A stretch of 64,000 bases of DNA, taken from assembly GCA_021414005.1 (NCBI GenBank), contig JAIOPH010000019.1, positions 372,001 through 436,000 on the forward strand, written 5' to 3'. Of this stretch, positions 55,080-63,664 are shown in pieces (the stretch's first letter is position 1; each line of letters begins with the position of its first letter). The translations under genes and the position numbers were made by a program. The notes beneath the pieces were generated by a model that was not told the origin of the DNA, searched no databases, and was given only the letters and a program-made list of their open reading frames with translations. This DNA comes from Chthoniobacter sp. (GTDB lineage: Bacteria; Verrucomicrobiota; Verrucomicrobiia; Chthoniobacterales; Chthoniobacteraceae).

Positions 55080-56495
55080 ATGATTTCCACGCCCGAACCC
55101 AGCCAGCAGTTTCACACCGACGCCGACCGCACGACGGCGGATGATCCGCGGCGGGCGGCGGTGCGGAAGGCGCTGGGCAATTACAAAGTGGCTCGGGGGA
55201 AGACGGAGAACGCGTTCACGAGCTGGCCGCACGCGCGGGATGCGGCGGCGGCGATCAAGTATGAGGGCGTCAATCATCTCGACCGGTATCTGCGGGAGTT
55301 TGAGGAGAAGTTTACGGCGCGGGGCGGGAAGGTTTTCTGGGCGAGCAACAGCGCGCAGGCGCGGGAGTACATCCTCGGGCTGGCGCGGGAGCGTGGGGTG
55401 AAATCCATCGTCAAATCGAAGGCAATGACGAGCGAGGAAATCCACCTGAACGCCGCGCTGGAAAAGGAAGGTTACGCGGTCGTGGAGAGCGATCTCGGCG
55501 AGTTCATCCAGCAGCTCATGCACGAGCCGCCGTATCATTTCGTCTTCCCGTGCATGCACCTGAAGCGCGAGGAAATCAGCGCGCTTTTCGAGCGCGAACT
55601 CGGTTCGGCAAAGACGGATTCGCCCGAGGAGCTGACGATGATCGCGCGCCGCTTCATGCGGCGGCACTACATCGACGCGGACATGGGCATTTCTGGAGGA
55701 AACTTCATCGTCGCGGAGACGGGGATGATTTCGATCACGGAAAACGAGGGCAACGCTCGGCTCACCACGGCGCTGCCGAAGATCCACGTCGCGCTCATCG
55801 GCATCGAAAAAATGGTCCCGAAACTCGCCGATCTCGCGCTGCTCCTGCCGATGCTCGCGACCGCCGGCACCGGCCAGCACCTCACCTGTTACAACTCGAT
55901 GTACGGCGGCCCGCGCCAGCCCGGCGAACTCGACGGCCCGGAGGAATTTCATGTCGTCCTGCTCGACAACCACCGCACCCGCCTGCTCGCCGATCCCGAG
56001 CAGCGCGACGCGCTCCACTGCATCCGCTGCGGCGCGTGTCTGAACGTGTGCCCCATTTTCAAAAACATCGGCGGCCACGCCTACGGCACCACGTATCAGG
56101 GGCCGATCGGCTCGGTCATCACGCCGCATTTTCGCGGCTTGCAGGACTGGAAACATCTCAGCGGCGCGTCGTCGCTCTGCGGCGCGTGCACGGAGGCGTG
56201 CCCGGTGAAAATCGACATCCACCACCACCTGCTCCACAACCGCCGCAACGCCGTGCAGGAGCAGAAGGTGTGGTGGGAGCGGCTCATCTGGTTCGGCTAC
56301 GTGGAGCTGATGAAACGACCGTGGGCCTTCAAGATCGCCATGCGCCTCGCGCCGCTCGGGCAAAAAATGCACGCGCTCGTGCTGGGCACCCCGCTCGATC
56401 CGGTCGGCGCGTGGACGAAGACGCGCGAGTTTCCGCAGGCGGCCCCGCAGTCCTTTCACGATTACTGGCAGGAGCGAAAGGAGGCGCGGAAATGA
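55080..56495 (+). CDS. lutB: LutB-type iron-sulfur lactate-utilisation protein
   Basis: Component of the LutABC L-lactate oxidation complex. 471 residues from the ATG at 55080; upstream in-frame sequence overlaps the opposite-strand dapA gene and lacks family likeness. The DUF162/LUD domain occupies about 40-290 ('GGNFIVAETGMISITENEGN'). Two 4Fe-4S clusters: C314-x2-C317-x2-C320-x3-C324-P and a second set starting C367 ('LCGACTEACPVKID'). The C-terminal helical part has 'QEQKVWWERLIWFGYVEL'. lutC follows with a 4-bp ATGA overlap. LutA (the CCG-domain subunit) is not in this window, so it is either elsewhere or replaced. Confidence 0.95.
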   Translation: MISTPEPSQQFHTDADRTTADDPRRAAVRKALGNYKVARGKTENAFTSWPHARDAAAAIKYEGVNHLDRYLREFEEKFTARGGKVFWASNSAQAREYILGLARERGVKSIVKSKAMTSEEIHLNAALEKEGYAVVESDLGEFIQQLMHEPPYHFVFPCMHLKREEISALFERELGSAKTDSPEELTMIARRFMRRHYIDADMGISGGNFIVAETGMISITENEGNARLTTALPKIHVALIGIEKMVPKLADLALLLPMLATAGTGQHLTCYNSMYGGPRQPGELDGPEEFHVVLLDNHRTRLLADPEQRDALHCIRCGACLNVCPIFKNIGGHAYGTTYQGPIGSVITPHFRGLQDWKHLSGASSLCGACTEACPVKIDIHHHLLHNRRNAVQEQKVWWERLIWFGYVELMKRPWAFKIAMRLAPLGQKMHALVLGTPLDPVGAWTKTREFPQAAPQSFHDYWQERKEARK

Positions 56496-57181
56496 ACGGT
56501 GACCGCGAAGCCCTGCTGGCGCGCGTGACCGAGGCGCTGCGCGTGCCGGCGCCGTTGCATCACGAGAAGCCGACGAAGCCGGCGACGCACAGCGTCACCG
56601 CGCCGTTCCGCGAATGGCTGCCGCCGGTGGGTGCGGGCGCGGCGGAGCAGGTCGCGCTGTTTGCGAAACAGTCCGAGGTTTTGCGCACGGAATTTCTCGA
56701 GTGTCCCTCGCCCGAAGCCGCCGTGCAGCACCTCGCCAAACTGGCGCAGGAAAACGGCTGGAAGCGTCTCGCCCTGCACAGCGGACGGCTCGCCGACGCC
56801 GTGGCCGCCAGCCTCCCCGGCTCGTTGGAGCTGCTCTGCATCGACGGCGGCTACGAAAAAAATGCGCTCGAAGCCTGCGACGCCGGGCTCACCGAATGTG
56901 AATCGCTCGTCGCGCAAACCGGCTCCGTCTGCGTAACCGCGCGCAGCTCCGGCGGACGCGCGCTCAGCGTGCTGCCGCCGCATCACGTCGTCATCGCCAG
57001 CCGCAGTCAGCTCGTCCCCGACCTCGCCGCCGCCTACGAGTACCTCGCGGCGAAATACGGCGCGAGCTACCCGAGCTTCATCTCCTTCATCAGCGGTCCG
57101 AGCCGCACCGGCGACATCGAGCGCATCCTCGTCCTCGGCGCACACGGGCCAAAGAAGCTGACGATCCTGCTCGTGCCGTGA
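56492..57181 (+). CDS. lutC: LutC-type LUD-domain protein
   Basis: 229 residues; starts at the ATG overlapping the lutB stop, with AGGAGG upstream. LUD/DUF162 fold without cysteines for iron-sulfur clusters ('LCIDGGYEKNALEACDAGLTECESLVAQTG', shown as two family blocks: 'ECESLVAQTGSVCVT' and 'LPPHHVVIASRSQLVPDL'). The C-terminal 'SFISGPSRTGDIERILVLGAHGP' motif (block 'GPSRTGDIE') is the family hallmark. It would work with LutB in oxidising lactate. The following gene starts inside its stop (GTGA), so the operon has at least three genes. Confidence 0.95.
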   Translation: MNGDREALLARVTEALRVPAPLHHEKPTKPATHSVTAPFREWLPPVGAGAAEQVALFAKQSEVLRTEFLECPSPEAAVQHLAKLAQENGWKRLALHSGRLADAVAASLPGSLELLCIDGGYEKNALEACDAGLTECESLVAQTGSVCVTARSSGGRALSVLPPHHVVIASRSQLVPDLAAAYEYLAAKYGASYPSFISFISGPSRTGDIERILVLGAHGPKKLTILLVP

Positions 57182-58665
57182 ATGGCCAGCTCCGCGCACC
57201 CCGCGCCCTGCGCAGTCTCGCCGACTGGTTTCGTTCGCATCCGCTGACCTCGGGTTTTCTGGCGCTCGTCGTCTTCGCCGTCGGCGCGCACCTTTTTGCC
57301 AACTGGCGCGCCGAGGTCCGCTGGCAGCGCTACTGCACCGAGGCCCGCGCGCGCGGCGTGAAGCTCACCCTCGCCGAATTCGTCCCGCCGGAAATCCCCG
57401 ACGCGGAAAACTTCGCCGCGCTGCCGATGTTCAAGGCGATCTTCCAGCCGGGAGCAAAGGATCCCATGCGACTCCCCGATGCTTCTGGTGCCAAACCCAC
57501 CTTCGGTGCGCGACACAAAGGCGAAAGCTTCGACTGGCTGAAGTGGCAAACCTATTTCAAAGACGCTGGCTTCATCGCGGAAACCACGGACTCGCCGCCC
57601 CGCGACGTGCTCCGGGCGCTCGAACATTATGCGCCGCAATTCAAGGAATGGAGCGAGTGGCGAACCCGCCCGCGCTGCCGCTTTCCGCTCGATTTCAACG
57701 CAGGATTTGCCATGTCGCTTCCGCATCTCGGCATGTTTTCGAATGCGGCCAAGCTGTTCTCCTTGCGCCTGCGTTCCCATCTTGCCCTCGGCGATCCAGG
57801 CGCGGCCTACGCGGATTTTCGCGAGGGACTGCAAAGCTATCGCGCGCTCTCTGACGAACCGACATTCATCGCTGGCTTGGTGCAGATTTCTGCATTGGCC
57901 ACGCTGAAGGATGCTGTTGGAAGCGGATTGCAGGATCACGCGTGGTCGGACGCCGAATTGCAGAAAATCGACGCCGATCTTGCCGCCGTGAGATTGTGGC
58001 AGGATTACCGGCGGGCGTTCGCAAGTGAACGGGGTTTCGGAAACTGGATGTATGATACGCTGGCCGACTCCTCACCAATCGGGCGTCGGCGTCTGATGGC
58101 GGGCATCCCGGTCGGGTTTGGAGGCAGCCCGTCCGCCTTCGAGGTGGCTTGCGGACTCGTTCCAAAACGGGTGTTCCGAGACAATCAACTCCGCCACAAT
58201 CAATTTTTCGACGAGCTGATGTCGCGCGTTGATCCGGAAGGCGTGCGGTTTTTTCCAGACACCCCCGCTCCCTCAAGTCCGGAAAATTTCAAGGGTGTGG
58301 TTGAGCCTTATTACTTCTTTCTTTTCCGGATGGCTTCACCGGTCTATTCGGCGGTTGAAGAGAACTTTGTCCGTCTGCAAACGCAGCTCGACCAAACGCG
58401 CATTGCCATCGCGCTGGAGCGGTTCCGGTTGGCGCGCGGGGCTTACCCGGAGACGCTCGCGGAGCTGGTGGCGGAGTTCATGGCGGAGGTGCCGCTGGAG
58501 ACTTATTCGCGGCAGCCGATGAGCTATCGCCGCAAGGAGGGTGGGACGATTCACCTCTACGGTTGGGGAAAAAACCGCAAGGACGACGGCGGGGTGGTCG
58601 ATCCGAAGATCTGGGAAAAGTCCCAGCGTGACGAGATCTGGCTCTACGCGCCGCCCGCGCGGTAA
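57178..58665 (+). CDS. Uncharacterised membrane-anchored protein
   Basis: 495 residues, starting at a GTG that overlaps the lutC stop by 4 bp. One N-terminal transmembrane helix at about 26-44 ('LTSGFLALVVFAVGAHLFA') makes it a type-II-like anchored protein. The rest is mostly helical with many Trp and Arg; near the C-terminus 'ALERFRLARGAYPETLAEL' and 'YSRQPMSYRRKEGGTIHLYG' recall pilin-like G/H secretion-type proteins and the recurring Verrucomicrobia family of this size. I cannot name its function. The overlap suggests it is made with the Lut proteins but does not show that they share a function. Confidence 0.85.
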   Translation: MNGQLRAPRALRSLADWFRSHPLTSGFLALVVFAVGAHLFANWRAEVRWQRYCTEARARGVKLTLAEFVPPEIPDAENFAALPMFKAIFQPGAKDPMRLPDASGAKPTFGARHKGESFDWLKWQTYFKDAGFIAETTDSPPRDVLRALEHYAPQFKEWSEWRTRPRCRFPLDFNAGFAMSLPHLGMFSNAAKLFSLRLRSHLALGDPGAAYADFREGLQSYRALSDEPTFIAGLVQISALATLKDAVGSGLQDHAWSDAELQKIDADLAAVRLWQDYRRAFASERGFGNWMYDTLADSSPIGRRRLMAGIPVGFGGSPSAFEVACGLVPKRVFRDNQLRHNQFFDELMSRVDPEGVRFFPDTPAPSSPENFKGVVEPYYFFLFRMASPVYSAVEENFVRLQTQLDQTRIAIALERFRLARGAYPETLAELVAEFMAEVPLETYSRQPMSYRRKEGGTIHLYGWGKNRKDDGGVVDPKIWEKSQRDEIWLYAPPAR

Positions 58666-58726
58666 CCGATGTGCGCGCGCGATGCGCCGGACGGGCTGGC
58701 CGGGCGAGCGATGAAAGCGCGCGCCG

Positions 58727-59749
58727 CTACGCCGGCACCGCGGTGGGGCGGGCGGTTCCGCCGGGATGGAGCGAGCGGAGGGCGGAGTCGGAGAAGGCGA
58801 CCGGCGCGGCGAGGGCGAGGGCGCGGCGGACGGTGGAGCGCGGAACCTTGATTTTTTCGGCGCTCGCGAGCGGCGGGGTCTTCAGCATGAGGTCGAGCGT
58901 CTGCACGCCGAGATACCACGGCAGGAAGCAGCCGGCGCGGAGGCGCGGGGAGCGGAGCGCGGCGATGTAGCGGTAGCCGTCTTCGAGATACTCGCCGGCG
59001 CGCTGGTGCCACCGGTCGAAGACGGGTTGCGCCTTGGTGGGGTCGTGCGCGAGCGGGGTGGGGGAGGTGCCGGCGGCGCGGAGTTCGGGCTCGGGCAGGT
59101 AGCAGCGTCCGGCGCGGAGGTCGGCGGGGAGATCGCGGAGGATGTTCACGAGCTGGAGCCCCTTGCCGAAATTCGTGCCGAGGCGGCGGAGATCGGCGAG
59201 GCCGAGGTGCGCGCAGTCCGGCATGTGATGCAGGCAGAGGCGCGTCCAGAATTCGCCGACGCAGCCGGCGACGAGGTAGGTGTAGTCGTCGAGTTCGGCG
59301 GCGCTTTGCAGGGCGACGACGTGCGTCCCGTCGCCAAAGCGCGTGAGGTCGAGCGTCTGGCCGCGGATGATGCGTTCGAGCACGCCGACGATTTCCCCGC
59401 GCTCCTTTTGCCCGAGTGTGCCGAGCCACGTCAGGCAGTCGCCGAGGCACGCGATGAGCGTGCATTCGCCGTCGTGCGGCGAGGTGATTTCCTGCCGCAG
59501 CTCATCGAGTCCCACGGGTTCGCCGGTGCGCACCATTTGCCAAAATGCCGCCAGATGCCGGAGTCGCGCCTCCACTGGTACGGTCGTGCTGTCGGCGATG
59601 GTATCGCTCGCGCGGGCGAGCAAGTAGGCCAGGCCGATGGGCCGCCGCAGCACCGACGGCAGCAGCCGGATGCTGAGGTAAAACGAACGCGAGACGCTGG
59701 CGAGCAGCGGCCCGCCGAGGTCGGTGGTGTTGATCCGCGCGGATTCCAT
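58727..59749 (-). CDS. Squalene/phytoene synthase-family enzyme
   Basis: 340 residues, head-to-head prenyltransferase of the trans-isoprenyl synthase family. The two Asp-rich magnesium motifs are D49-T-I-A-D53 ('RASDTIADS') and D206-L-P-A-D210 ('LVNILRDLPADLRAGRCYLP'). It condenses two farnesyl- or geranylgeranyl-diphosphates to squalene, hydroxysqualene or phytoene; HpnC/HpnD-like (hopanoid) and CrtB-like (carotenoid) identities cannot be told apart here as no desaturase or hopene cyclase lies next to it. Without an operon the gene looks stand-alone, ending 61 bp from the convergent gene. Confidence 0.93.
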   Translation of the reverse strand: MESARINTTDLGGPLLASVSRSFYLSIRLLPSVLRRPIGLAYLLARASDTIADSTTVPVEARLRHLAAFWQMVRTGEPVGLDELRQEITSPHDGECTLIACLGDCLTWLGTLGQKERGEIVGVLERIIRGQTLDLTRFGDGTHVVALQSAAELDDYTYLVAGCVGEFWTRLCLHHMPDCAHLGLADLRRLGTNFGKGLQLVNILRDLPADLRAGRCYLPEPELRAAGTSPTPLAHDPTKAQPVFDRWHQRAGEYLEDGYRYIAALRSPRLRAGCFLPWYLGVQTLDLMLKTPPLASAEKIKVPRSTVRRALALAAPVAFSDSALRSLHPGGTARPTAVPA

Positions 59750-59829
59750 GAGGCGCGCAGTTTCGCGATGCGTGCGGGAAAATCAATGCGGGGCGGCGGG
59801 AGAATTTTTCGCGAGCCGGCGCACCGCTC

Positions 59830-60888
59830 CTACTTCGCCTCCACCGTGCGCACCTCGATCTTTCCCTCCGCAAAATGGCCAAGCCCGGCTTGCGCGGCGC
59901 TTTCCAGCCACTCGGCGCGTTTCCCGATCGGCGGCAGCCTGGCTTCCTTGCGCCAGCCTTCGATCAGCCGCAGCGCGTGGGCATCGAGCGCCACGGGATC
60001 CGTGCTGGCGTAGATGGTGCGGCAGCCGAAGGAGTAATTCGGGTTAAAGCGCGGACCGCTGGCGAATTGCGGGCGCAGGGCGTCCATGATCGTGAGCACG
60101 ACTTTGGGGCCGAGATGCTCGTCGGCGTAGAGGTCCGGGATGGAGTCCGCGCCGCCGTCCGGCTGGGTGAAGCGCCGCCAGTTGTCCACGTTTGGCACGG
60201 TCATGTTGTAGAGCGCGCCGGCCACGCCGCAGCCGCTTTCGTCGGAGAGCACGGGGACGTTGATGATCTTCGTGATTTCGCGGCTAACCACACGCGCGAT
60301 GTGGCTCGTCGAGCTGACCTGATCGGCGGCGGCCACGCGTTTGCCATCGCGGGTGCCGGGGTCTTGAAAAAGCAGGTCGCCCCAGATGAGCTTGCCGAGC
60401 GTGGTGGCGGCGAAGGGCGCGGCCCGGTCGTAGCCGGTGACCGGCGCGATCGCGCGAACCTGATAGCCGCCGCGTTTTGCCACGAAACCCGCCGCCCGCA
60501 AATCCGCCGCCTCGCGATCCCAGACGATGACGCGCGCCGGCGGCACGCCCGCTTCCTGAAGCCCGGCCACGATGGCTTCCACGATGCCGAGATGCGAGCC
60601 GCAGTAGCGCCCGCCCGCTGCGCAAACCTTGATGCCCACCACATCGCCGGGCGCGACGAGGCTGCGCCACGCCTTGCCGATTTCCGTTTGCCGCGTGGCC
60701 GCCAGGACGAGCTGGTCCACCATCCGGCGGGTGACCACGGTATTTTCCTCAAACTGATCGAGCGCCAGCGGATCGTACGCCGAGAAGATTACGGAAGCGG
60801 CTGGCACCGGCACCGGCACTTGCTGCTCTGCAGCGTGCAGCACCGGCAGGAAAAGCAGGGCCGCCAGGACAGTCAAAAAGCGCAACAC
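59830..60888 (-). CDS. DUF362-family secreted protein
   Basis: 352 residues with a signal peptide (1-20, 'LTVLAALLFLPVLHAAE'). The start is a GTG at 60888. The DUF362 fold shows 'VGIKVCAAGGRYCGSHLGIVEAIV', written here as 'VGIKVCAAGG' and 'GIVEAIVAGLQEAGV', 'RVIVWDREAADL', 'ITKIINVPVLSDESGCGVAG', and near the end 'STDPVALDAHALRLIEGWR'. DUF362 proteins occur in secreted and iron-sulfur proteins of unknown role; this member lacks the iron-sulfur extension. No catalytic residue can be named. It is 80 bp after the synthase gene end on the same strand. Confidence 0.85.
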   Translation of the reverse strand: MLRFLTVLAALLFLPVLHAAEQQVPVPVPAASVIFSAYDPLALDQFEENTVVTRRMVDQLVLAATRQTEIGKAWRSLVAPGDVVGIKVCAAGGRYCGSHLGIVEAIVAGLQEAGVPPARVIVWDREAADLRAAGFVAKRGGYQVRAIAPVTGYDRAAPFAATTLGKLIWGDLLFQDPGTRDGKRVAAADQVSSTSHIARVVSREITKIINVPVLSDESGCGVAGALYNMTVPNVDNWRRFTQPDGGADSIPDLYADEHLGPKVVLTIMDALRPQFASGPRFNPNYSFGCRTIYASTDPVALDAHALRLIEGWRKEARLPPIGKRAEWLESAAQAGLGHFAEGKIEVRTVEAK

Positions 60889-60956
60889 GGGGCGACTATT
60901 CGAGCCGCCCGGCGGTGTGTCAATGGAGACGGGCGGCGAGGGAGGGCGCGTGGTCT

Positions 60957-61442
60957 TTAGCTCAGGCCCAGCTCGCGGAGCAGTGCGCTGTCGATGCGGC
61001 CGGTCACGGTCATGCCGCGGCTGTATTGAAAGGAGCGAATCGCGGCGCGGGTGCCGGGGCCGACATCGCCGTCGATTTCGCCGCGATAATAGCCACGCCG
61101 CGCGAGCCGCCGCTGCACATCCACGGCCAGATCGTCGCTGTAGCTTTCACGGTAAGATGAGGACGGAACGCTGCGATAGTAGGTGCGCGTATAGGTGCGT
61201 GGATAGGAATCGTAGTAGTAGCCCGAGCCGTAGTAGAAAGGCGTGCTGTAAAAGCCGAGACTGACCGAAGGCCGGGAGTGATAGTAGTGCGGCGAGCCGT
61301 GGTAAATGAACCCCGGCGAGCGATAGGAATGCACATCGTGGTGCCCGTGATCGTGGTGTTTGTCCTTTGAAAAACCGGTCGCGGGTGCGGCGAGCAGCAG
61401 ACCGGCGATAGCGATGGCAGGAAATGAGGTGAGGTGTTTCAT
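60957..61442 (-). CDS. Secreted peptidoglycan-binding domain protein
   Basis: 161 residues from the ATG at 61442, with a signal peptide ('MKHLTSFPAIAIAGLLLAAP'). Residues about 28-100 are His/Tyr/Ser-rich ('KHHDHGHHDVHSYRS', 'YYGSGYYYDSYP'), a low-complexity segment that may bind metals. Residues about 104-161 form a PG_binding_1 domain ('DVQRRLARRGYYRGEIDGDVG', ending 'DSALLRELGLS'; key 'GPGTRAAIRSFQ'). In-frame sequence further upstream overlaps the membrane gene and is not part of it. Probably anchors to cell wall; no enzymatic domain is attached. Confidence 0.9.
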   Translation of the reverse strand: MKHLTSFPAIAIAGLLLAAPATGFSKDKHHDHGHHDVHSYRSPGFIYHGSPHYYHSRPSVSLGFYSTPFYYGSGYYYDSYPRTYTRTYYRSVPSSSYRESYSDDLAVDVQRRLARRGYYRGEIDGDVGPGTRAAIRSFQYSRGMTVTGRIDSALLRELGLS

Positions 61443-61525
61443 GGCAGTAAAAATACTACAAATGAGACGCGGAAGGTCGCGCGGTTGTTCAAGAAAACAT
61501 CCGCGCCGCCGCAGGCGACGAGCGC

Positions 61526-63025
61526 TCATTTTCCCGGCGGAGGACCGAGCGCGACGGCGGGCCAGTAGAGGCTTTTCGCCTCGCGGTGCCACCACGCGGC
61601 ACCTTCGTCGGAGCGGGTGAAGCGGTATTCGTAAAGCACCGCGCGGACGTAGCGGGGCGGCTGCTTGGGAAAGGGATTGGTCTCCAGCAGGTTGAGCACC
61701 GTTGGCTGCCCTTGGAGCAGGCGAGTGATGAAAACGCCGAACCACGGGTTGCGCTCCGCGCCGCCGAGCGCGGCGAACCACATCTGCCAGTCCAGCCGCG
61801 GCTGATACGGAGCCACGAGCCGGGGTCGCGCGCGCACATCGCCGGGCTTCCACGGGAATTCGTATTCCTGCCAGAACGAGCCGTCGTTGCTGCCCTCCAC
61901 GACAATCTCCGGGCGCTGCGTGGTCATCACCCGGAACAGCCCGTAGCCATTGAAACTGCGCAGCGGCGCGTGCCAGCTCCACCCTTCCTGAAGCTGCGCC
62001 ATGAAGGAGTTCTTGCCCGGCACGATCCCGCACAGTGCCAACACCGGCGTCCACAGCGGCGGGAGCGAGAGCGCCGCCACGAGCGCTGCGCACACCGCGC
62101 CGATCCAGGCGGGGTGCTGCGGCGACGGCGCTGGCCAGTGCACCGCCGGCACTAGCCGCTCGCGCAGCCATCGGGGCCACGCCAGGTCGTCGAAAAGGAG
62201 CGCGCACAGGGCGAGCGTGAGAATGTTGAAAAAGGCGTAGTTGCCGGTGAGCAGGATCACCACCTGCAACGCGATGAGCGCCCACGCCGCGCCATGCCGC
62301 CAGCGGCGCGGCGCGGCGATGAGAAAGGGCGCGACGAGTTCGATTGCGAACATGACCACCGTCGCTGTCTGGAGCAGCCAGCGCGGTGCGTGATGCGCGT
62401 ACCACGCTGTCCACAGCGGCAGCGGCTGCGTGGCGAAATGGAAGTCCAGCGCCGTGAGCCCGCGCCAGGTGGCGTCTCCGCTCGACAGCTTCACCACGCC
62501 ACTTTCAAACATTAGCCGGAAGAGCAGCCACCACAGCAGCCAGCGCCCGAAGCGCGGCCAGGGCGCGTCCGTTTCCCACACCGGATGCCACCGCCAAGGC
62601 AGCGCCAGGGCGGCCAGCAGCGCCGTCTCCAGCAGCAGGCCATCCCATTGGAAATCGAGGAAAGGACTGCTCACCGAGACCAGCGAAAGATAAAGCGCCC
62701 AGAGCACCAGCGAACACGCGCCCGGTGCCGCACCCGCGCCCATGACGAGCGCCACCACCATCCCCGCCACACACAGGCCCACCAGCATTCCGTCGCTCGC
62801 GCTGAGCCAGCAGAGGGACGGCACTTTCCACAGCGCCCACGCGCCGAGTTGATTCCATGCCGCATCGAGCAGCGCCCACACCGGAGCCACGCCATCCCGG
62901 CCGATCAGCCCCCGCACCTGCACCAGCAGCGACGCAAACGCGCAGAAAAAAACCGCCGCCAGTGCGCGCGCGAAAACCCAGCGCGCGACGGTAAAGGCCG
63001 GTGGTCGTGGTTTGGGCAGATACAT
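61526..63025 (-). CDS. Lipase maturation factor-like multi-pass membrane protein
   Basis: 499 residues with about eight transmembrane helices. Family likeness to LMF1/LMF2: 'SLVSVSSPFLDFQWDGLLLE' (block 'FQWDGLLLET'), 'GVVKLSSGDATWRGLTALDFHF' (block 'KLSSGDATWRGLTALDFHF'), 'TQPLPLWTAWYAHH', and a soluble C-terminal part with 'RSFNGYGLFRVMTTQRPEI' and 'PRLDWQMWFAAL'. Bacterial members are of unknown function; the eukaryotic ones help lipases fold in the ER. It is 83 bp upstream of the PG-binding gene and 85 bp after the small membrane genes, all on the minus strand. Confidence 0.93.
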   Translation of the reverse strand: MYLPKPRPPAFTVARWVFARALAAVFFCAFASLLVQVRGLIGRDGVAPVWALLDAAWNQLGAWALWKVPSLCWLSASDGMLVGLCVAGMVVALVMGAGAAPGACSLVLWALYLSLVSVSSPFLDFQWDGLLLETALLAALALPWRWHPVWETDAPWPRFGRWLLWWLLFRLMFESGVVKLSSGDATWRGLTALDFHFATQPLPLWTAWYAHHAPRWLLQTATVVMFAIELVAPFLIAAPRRWRHGAAWALIALQVVILLTGNYAFFNILTLALCALLFDDLAWPRWLRERLVPAVHWPAPSPQHPAWIGAVCAALVAALSLPPLWTPVLALCGIVPGKNSFMAQLQEGWSWHAPLRSFNGYGLFRVMTTQRPEIVVEGSNDGSFWQEYEFPWKPGDVRARPRLVAPYQPRLDWQMWFAALGGAERNPWFGVFITRLLQGQPTVLNLLETNPFPKQPPRYVRAVLYEYRFTRSDEGAAWWHREAKSLYWPAVALGPPPGK

Positions 63026-63110
63026 GAAGGGCGGAGGTCATCCGGCAAAATCGCGCCGCCCGCAAGCCTGCGGATGACTGAGGGCGCTGCCGGAAAGCCG
63101 GACCCGGCGG

Positions 63111-63338
63111 CTAACGATCCAGCGAAGTCCTCGGCACGGCGTTCTTCATCCACGCTCCCGGCACCGGCGTGGGCGGCGGAGTCACCGGCGGCGGTGTGGG
63201 TGGTGGTGCCGGATGCTCAATCTTCTCGATCTCCGCGCGCGACATGAACCGGTACTTCAGCGGCTCCCGCCAGCCGAGAAAGATGACCGCCGCGAGCGCC
63301 ACCACATACAGCACCCAGCCGCCGGCGTTAGCGTGCAT
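63111..63338 (-). CDS. Small proline-rich membrane protein (C-terminal member of a pair)
   Basis: 75 residues: one transmembrane helix (about 8-23, 'VLYVVALAAVIFLGW') and a Pro/Thr-rich tail ('APPPTPPPVTPPPTPVPGAW'). The start ATG lies inside the end of the next small gene (11 bp overlap). It looks like a real short gene because it shares the helix plus proline-tail build with that neighbour. Function unknown. Confidence 0.65.
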   Translation of the reverse strand: MHANAGGWVLYVVALAAVIFLGWREPLKYRFMSRAEIEKIEHPAPPPTPPPVTPPPTPVPGAWMKNAVPRTSLDR

Positions 63339-63627
63339 GCTTCGCTCCTCCGAGATTTCCGGGCGCTGGCAGTGGTGGCGTGCCCGGCTTTTTGTCCCAC
63401 ATCCAGGAGGTATCCCGCGGCGTGGCTGGTGGTGCCACGACCGCAGCCCCGGGGCCCGTTGCGGCCTTGTCCGCGGCCAGCGTTGGCGGCGCGGGCGTCG
63501 CTTTTACGGGCGGCGGAGTAGGCGGAGGTGGATTCCCCACCAGCCGATCGTACTGGGTTCTGTAAGATTGATTCCAGCCCATGCCGATCAGCACGAGGAG
63601 GAGGACAAACGCGGTGAGTTCTTTCAT
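63328..63627 (-). CDS. Small proline-rich membrane protein (N-terminal member of a pair)
   Basis: 99 residues: helix at about 5-19 ('AFVLLVLIGMGW'), then 'NPPPPTPPPVKATPAPP' and an Ala/Pro-rich tail, ending 'NLGGAKHAR'. It has the same plan as the following 75-residue gene, with which it overlaps by 11 bp, so the two may be diverged duplicates and probably co-translated. The Pro-rich parts could span the cell wall or bind other proteins. No known family was recognised. Confidence 0.65.
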   Translation of the reverse strand: MKELTAFVLLLVLIGMGWNQSYRTQYDRLVGNPPPPTPPPVKATPAPPTLAADKAATGPGAAVVAPPATPRDTSWMWDKKPGTPPLPAPGNLGGAKHAR

Positions 63628-63664
63628 GCGAGGTGCGGGAAGGTTTGCGCCGCGCGCTCTACAG

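Noticed and set aside
54906..56459. Minus-strand frame of 517 codons opposite lutB
   Set aside because: Arg/Ala/Val-rich with no family likeness; lutB has full iron-sulfur motifs over the same bases.
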